Source: Scalindua sp964584595 (GTDB lineage Bacteria; Planctomycetota; Brocadiia; Brocadiales; Scalinduaceae). Taken from it: a DNA stretch of 22,106 nucleotides. Each line of letters opens with the position of its first letter. Position 1 is the first letter of the stretch. The stretch lies in assembly GCA_964584595.1 (NCBI GenBank), contig CAZPAM010000042.1, positions 1 to 22,106 of the forward strand, in the 5' to 3' direction. The notes under the pieces are model-generated. The model was not told the origin of the DNA and did no database searches. It saw only the letters and a program-made list of their open reading frames with translations. Positions 20,203 through 22,106 of this stretch are shown in pieces. The position numbers were made by a program, and so were the translations under genes.

Positions 20203-22106
20203 TCAAACTGAAGGGCTTGCCGCTGACACATCAGGATCTAAGGGGTCTGAATCGTCAACATCCAGCACGCCATCACCGTCATCATCCGTATCTGCATTGT
20301 TACCTGTACCATCTTCATCTGTATCTGTATCCTCAGTAGGATCGTTAGGGAATGCATCTAAACTATCACCTACCCCATCGTCATCGCTGTCACTATCCAG
20401 CGGATCTGTACCGTTTGAATTTTCAGCTCCATCCTGCACACCATCTCCATCTGTATCTGCTACTAGCGGATCAGTACCAGCATCAGCCTCAGCTGTATCA
20501 CTTAAACCATCATCGTCATCGTCCGTATCCGCATTGTTACCTACACCATCAAAATCTGTATCTGTATCCTCAGTAGGATCGTTAGGGAATGCATCTGCAT
20601 TATCACCTGTACCATCTAGATCTGTGTCTGTATCCTCAGTAGCATCGTTGGGGAATGCATCTGTATTATCACCTACAAAATCTCCATCTGTGTCTGTAGT
20701 CTCAGTAGGATCATTTTCAAATGCATCAGCGTTATTTCCCACTCCGTCTCCATCATTATCGCTATCTTCTGTAGGATCGTTTGGGAATACATCCCCATTA
20801 TCACCTACTCCATCTCCATCTGTGTCTGTTGTTTCGCCGGAGTCAAGTGGAAACGCATCCTGACCGTCAAGAACTCCATCACTATCGCTGTCGTCAGTAA
20901 AAGGATCAGTACCAGCCGAAGCCTCAGCATTATCTCCTGATCCATCTCCATCTGTGTCTGTATCCTCAGTATCATCTAAGGGAAATGCATCTGAAGTATC
21001 TGGGGTGCCATCATTATCATCGTCCGTATCTGCGTTATTACCTGTTCCGTCACTGTCTGTATCTGTATCCTCAGTAGCATCGTTGGGGAATGCATCTGCA
21101 TTATCACCTACAGAATCTCCATCTGTGTCTGTAGTCTCAGTAGGATCATTTTCAAATGCATCAGCGTTATTTCCCACTCCGTCTCCATCATTATCGCTAT
21201 CTTCTGTAGGATCGCTTGGGAATACATCCCCATTATCACCAACTCCATCTCCATCTGTATCTGTAGTTTCGCCGGAGTCAAGAGGAAACGCATCCTGATC
21301 GTCAAGAACCCCGTCACTATCACTGTCGCTATTCAGCGGATCTGTACCATTTGAATTCTCATCTACATCACTTACACCATCTCCGTCATCGTCGTCGTCG
21401 AACTCGTCGTCTATCAAGTCACCATCGAAGTCGTCACCGGATGCCCTATTCGCATCGTTGGGGAATAAATCGGTATCATCATTAACTCCGTCTCCATCAG
21501 TGTCCACCGGACCTGTGTCTGTTGTGTCGTCTTCTTCGTTTAACAAATCTACCGGTGTCTCTGTATCTACATCGGTATCTACGTCTGTCTCTACTTCTGT
21601 ATCTGTCTCTACATCATCTACGTCTGCAACGTCACCTGCTTCACCGGGCTCTGCATCCCCACTTTCTATTTCGTCTGCTTCAGTGGTGGTCTCTGTCTCC
21701 GTCTCTGTCTCCACGTTACCTTCAGCGTCAGTGGTTGTTGTCTCGGTCTCTGTTGTTGTTTCACCCGTTTCTGCATCAGTGGTCTCAGTTTCTGTCACCG
21801 TCTCCGTCTCTGTCTCTGTTGTTGTCTCACCTGTTTCAGCATCAGTAGTCTCTGTCTCTGTTACCGTCTCAGTCTCCGTCTCTGTTTCTACATCACCATC
21901 AGCGGTCTCTGTCTCCGTTACCGTTTCCGTCTCAGTTTCTGTTGTTACCACTGTATCACCTGTTTCAGCATCAACAGTTGTCGTCTCTGTCTCTGTTACT
22001 ATTTCAGCTTCTGTTGTTACTTCGCCTGTTTCAGCATCAACGGTCTCGGTCTCTGTTACCGTCTCTGTCACTACCTCTGTCTCTGTCACTACTTCACCTG
22101 TATCAG
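20203..22106 (-). CDS. Surface protein with Thr/Glu repeats and thrombospondin type 3 repeats (5' end outside window)
   Basis: This reading frame is open to the window edge, so the true start lies beyond 22106; at least 634 residues are seen. The N-terminal part here (about 180 residues) is built almost only of Thr, Glu, Val and Asp, with a 22-residue period (VTETETTDAETGETT). The rest is about twenty D-x-D-x-D-G calcium-binding units of the thrombospondin type 3 kind, often as DTDGDGVGDNADAFPNDPTED. TSP3 arrays bind many Ca ions and stiffen secreted or cell-surface proteins. The protein is extremely acidic. It ends in DPDVSAASPSV with no visible sorting signal, PEP-CTERM or membrane segment. 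Secretion must therefore rest on the missing N-terminus. A 266-bp internal duplication shows active repeat expansion. An adhesin or cell-envelope role is inferred. Confidence 0.85.
   Translation of the reverse strand, partial: DTGEVVTETEVVTETVTETETVDAETGEVTTEAEIVTETETTTVDAETGDTVVTTETETETVTETETADGDVETETETETVTETETTDAETGETTTETETETVTETETTDAETGETTTETETTTTDAEGNVETETETETTTEADEIESGDAEPGEAGDVADVDDVETDTEVETDVDTDVDTETPVDLLNEEDDTTDTGPVDTDGDGVNDDTDLFPNDANRASGDDFDGDLIDDEFDDDDDGDGVSDVDENSNGTDPLNSDSDSDGVLDDQDAFPLDSGETTDTDGDGVGDNGDVFPSDPTEDSDNDGDGVGNNADAFENDPTETTDTDGDSVGDNADAFPNDATEDTDTDSDGTGNNADTDDDNDGTPDTSDAFPLDDTEDTDTDGDGSGDNAEASAGTDPFTDDSDSDGVLDGQDAFPLDSGETTDTDGDGVGDNGDVFPNDPTEDSDNDGDGVGNNADAFENDPTETTDTDGDFVGDNTDAFPNDATEDTDTDLDGTGDNADAFPNDPTEDTDTDFDGVGNNADTDDDDDGLSDTAEADAGTDPLVADTDGDGVQDGAENSNGTDPLDSDSDDDGVGDSLDAFPNDPTEDTDTDEDGTGNNADTDDDGDGVLDVDDSDPLDPDVSAASPSV
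20627..20892 (-). repeat. 266-bp internal duplication, copy A
   Basis: This segment aligns without gaps to 21062-21327 at an offset of 435 bases (145 codons). I count about 11 mismatches, so identity is near 96 percent. It spans about four TSP3 units. A third-position and neutral-substitution pattern dominates. Confidence 0.85.
21062..21327 (-). repeat. 266-bp internal duplication, copy B
   Basis: This is the partner of 20627-20892. The frame is preserved because the offset is a multiple of three. One change alters a calcium-loop residue (copy A has DTDGDF where copy B has DTDGDS), so copy A may have lost ligand geometry in one unit. Confidence 0.85.
21690..22106 (-). repeat. Thr/Glu-coding low-complexity tandem repeats, 66-bp period
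   Basis: On the minus strand the sequence is dominated by GAGACAGAGAC-type hexamers (Glu-Thr), broken by GATGCTGAAACAGGTGA (Asp-Ala-Glu-Thr-Gly-Glu). Two clear 22-codon units follow one another and decay at both ends. The array continues past the window edge. Confidence 0.8.

Noticed and set aside
20135..20863. A long Ser/Pro-rich reading frame on the plus strand opposite the repeat protein (and a similar one at 20954-21298).
   Set aside because: It is the antisense of the Asp/Gly-rich TSP3 codons; the repeat composition removes stop codons on the opposite strand. It has no ribosome site and no plausible protein composition.
20203..22089. A GTG codon at 22087-22089 as the true start of the repeat protein.
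   Set aside because: The frame stays open upstream in the same Thr/Glu repeat up to the window edge, and there is no signal peptide, so the start must lie outside.

Overview
The window comes from a low-GC Gram-negative bacterium: it encodes TolC-type outer-membrane channels, RND tripartite pumps and a periplasm-facing lipoprotein. The mix of short interspersed repeats, an ExeA-like ATPase/TPR cluster, a CpsB-type phosphatase and a thrombospondin-type-3 protein suits a planctomycete such as an anammox (Brocadiales/Scalindua-like) genome. That placement is only an impression; no marker gene here settles it.

Layout. (1) 1-3440 is an accessory region. It holds three unrelated plus-strand genes: a membrane-anchored protein with a TPR-like stretch, a membrane-anchored protein of unknown function, and a possible nuclease-fold protein. 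A minus-strand secreted protein follows. The gaps are full of short repeat fragments. (2) 3443-10009 (minus strand) is a heavy-metal efflux operon in the order small Cys-rich exported protein, outer-membrane channel (CzcC-like), adaptor with three N-terminal Cys/His knuckles (CzcB-like), and RND pump (CzcA-like). (3) 10153-15282 (plus strand, divergent) is a second, different metal module: a small His-rich exported protein, an adaptor and a second HME-type RND pump, with no outer-membrane channel. (4) 15341-16060 (minus) is a PHP-domain tyrosine phosphatase of the CpsB/YwqE type. (5) 16467-19401 (plus) is a three-gene set: a helix-turn-helix protein, an ExeA-like AAA ATPase and a TPR protein, probably under a sigma-54-like promoter and plausibly tied to exopolysaccharide or secretion functions. 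(6) 19457-22106 (minus) holds a lipoprotein and the 3' part of a very repetitive, acidic, calcium-binding-type surface protein that runs off the window.

The most notable structure is a 32-bp near-perfect direct repeat at 10038-10069 and 15345-15376. The right copy is the 3' end of the phosphatase gene. The left copy is a displaced gene tail lying exactly between the two divergent metal modules. Its two differences are both synonymous in the phosphatase frame. This is the signature left when a mobile segment integrates at a gene's 3' end, and it delimits the second efflux module as a roughly 5.3-kb unit. The displaced tail also appears to supply the -35 box of the first operon's promoter. The adaptor of the second module seems to lack the alpha-helical hairpin that normally reaches the outer-membrane channel, which fits the absence of a channel gene.
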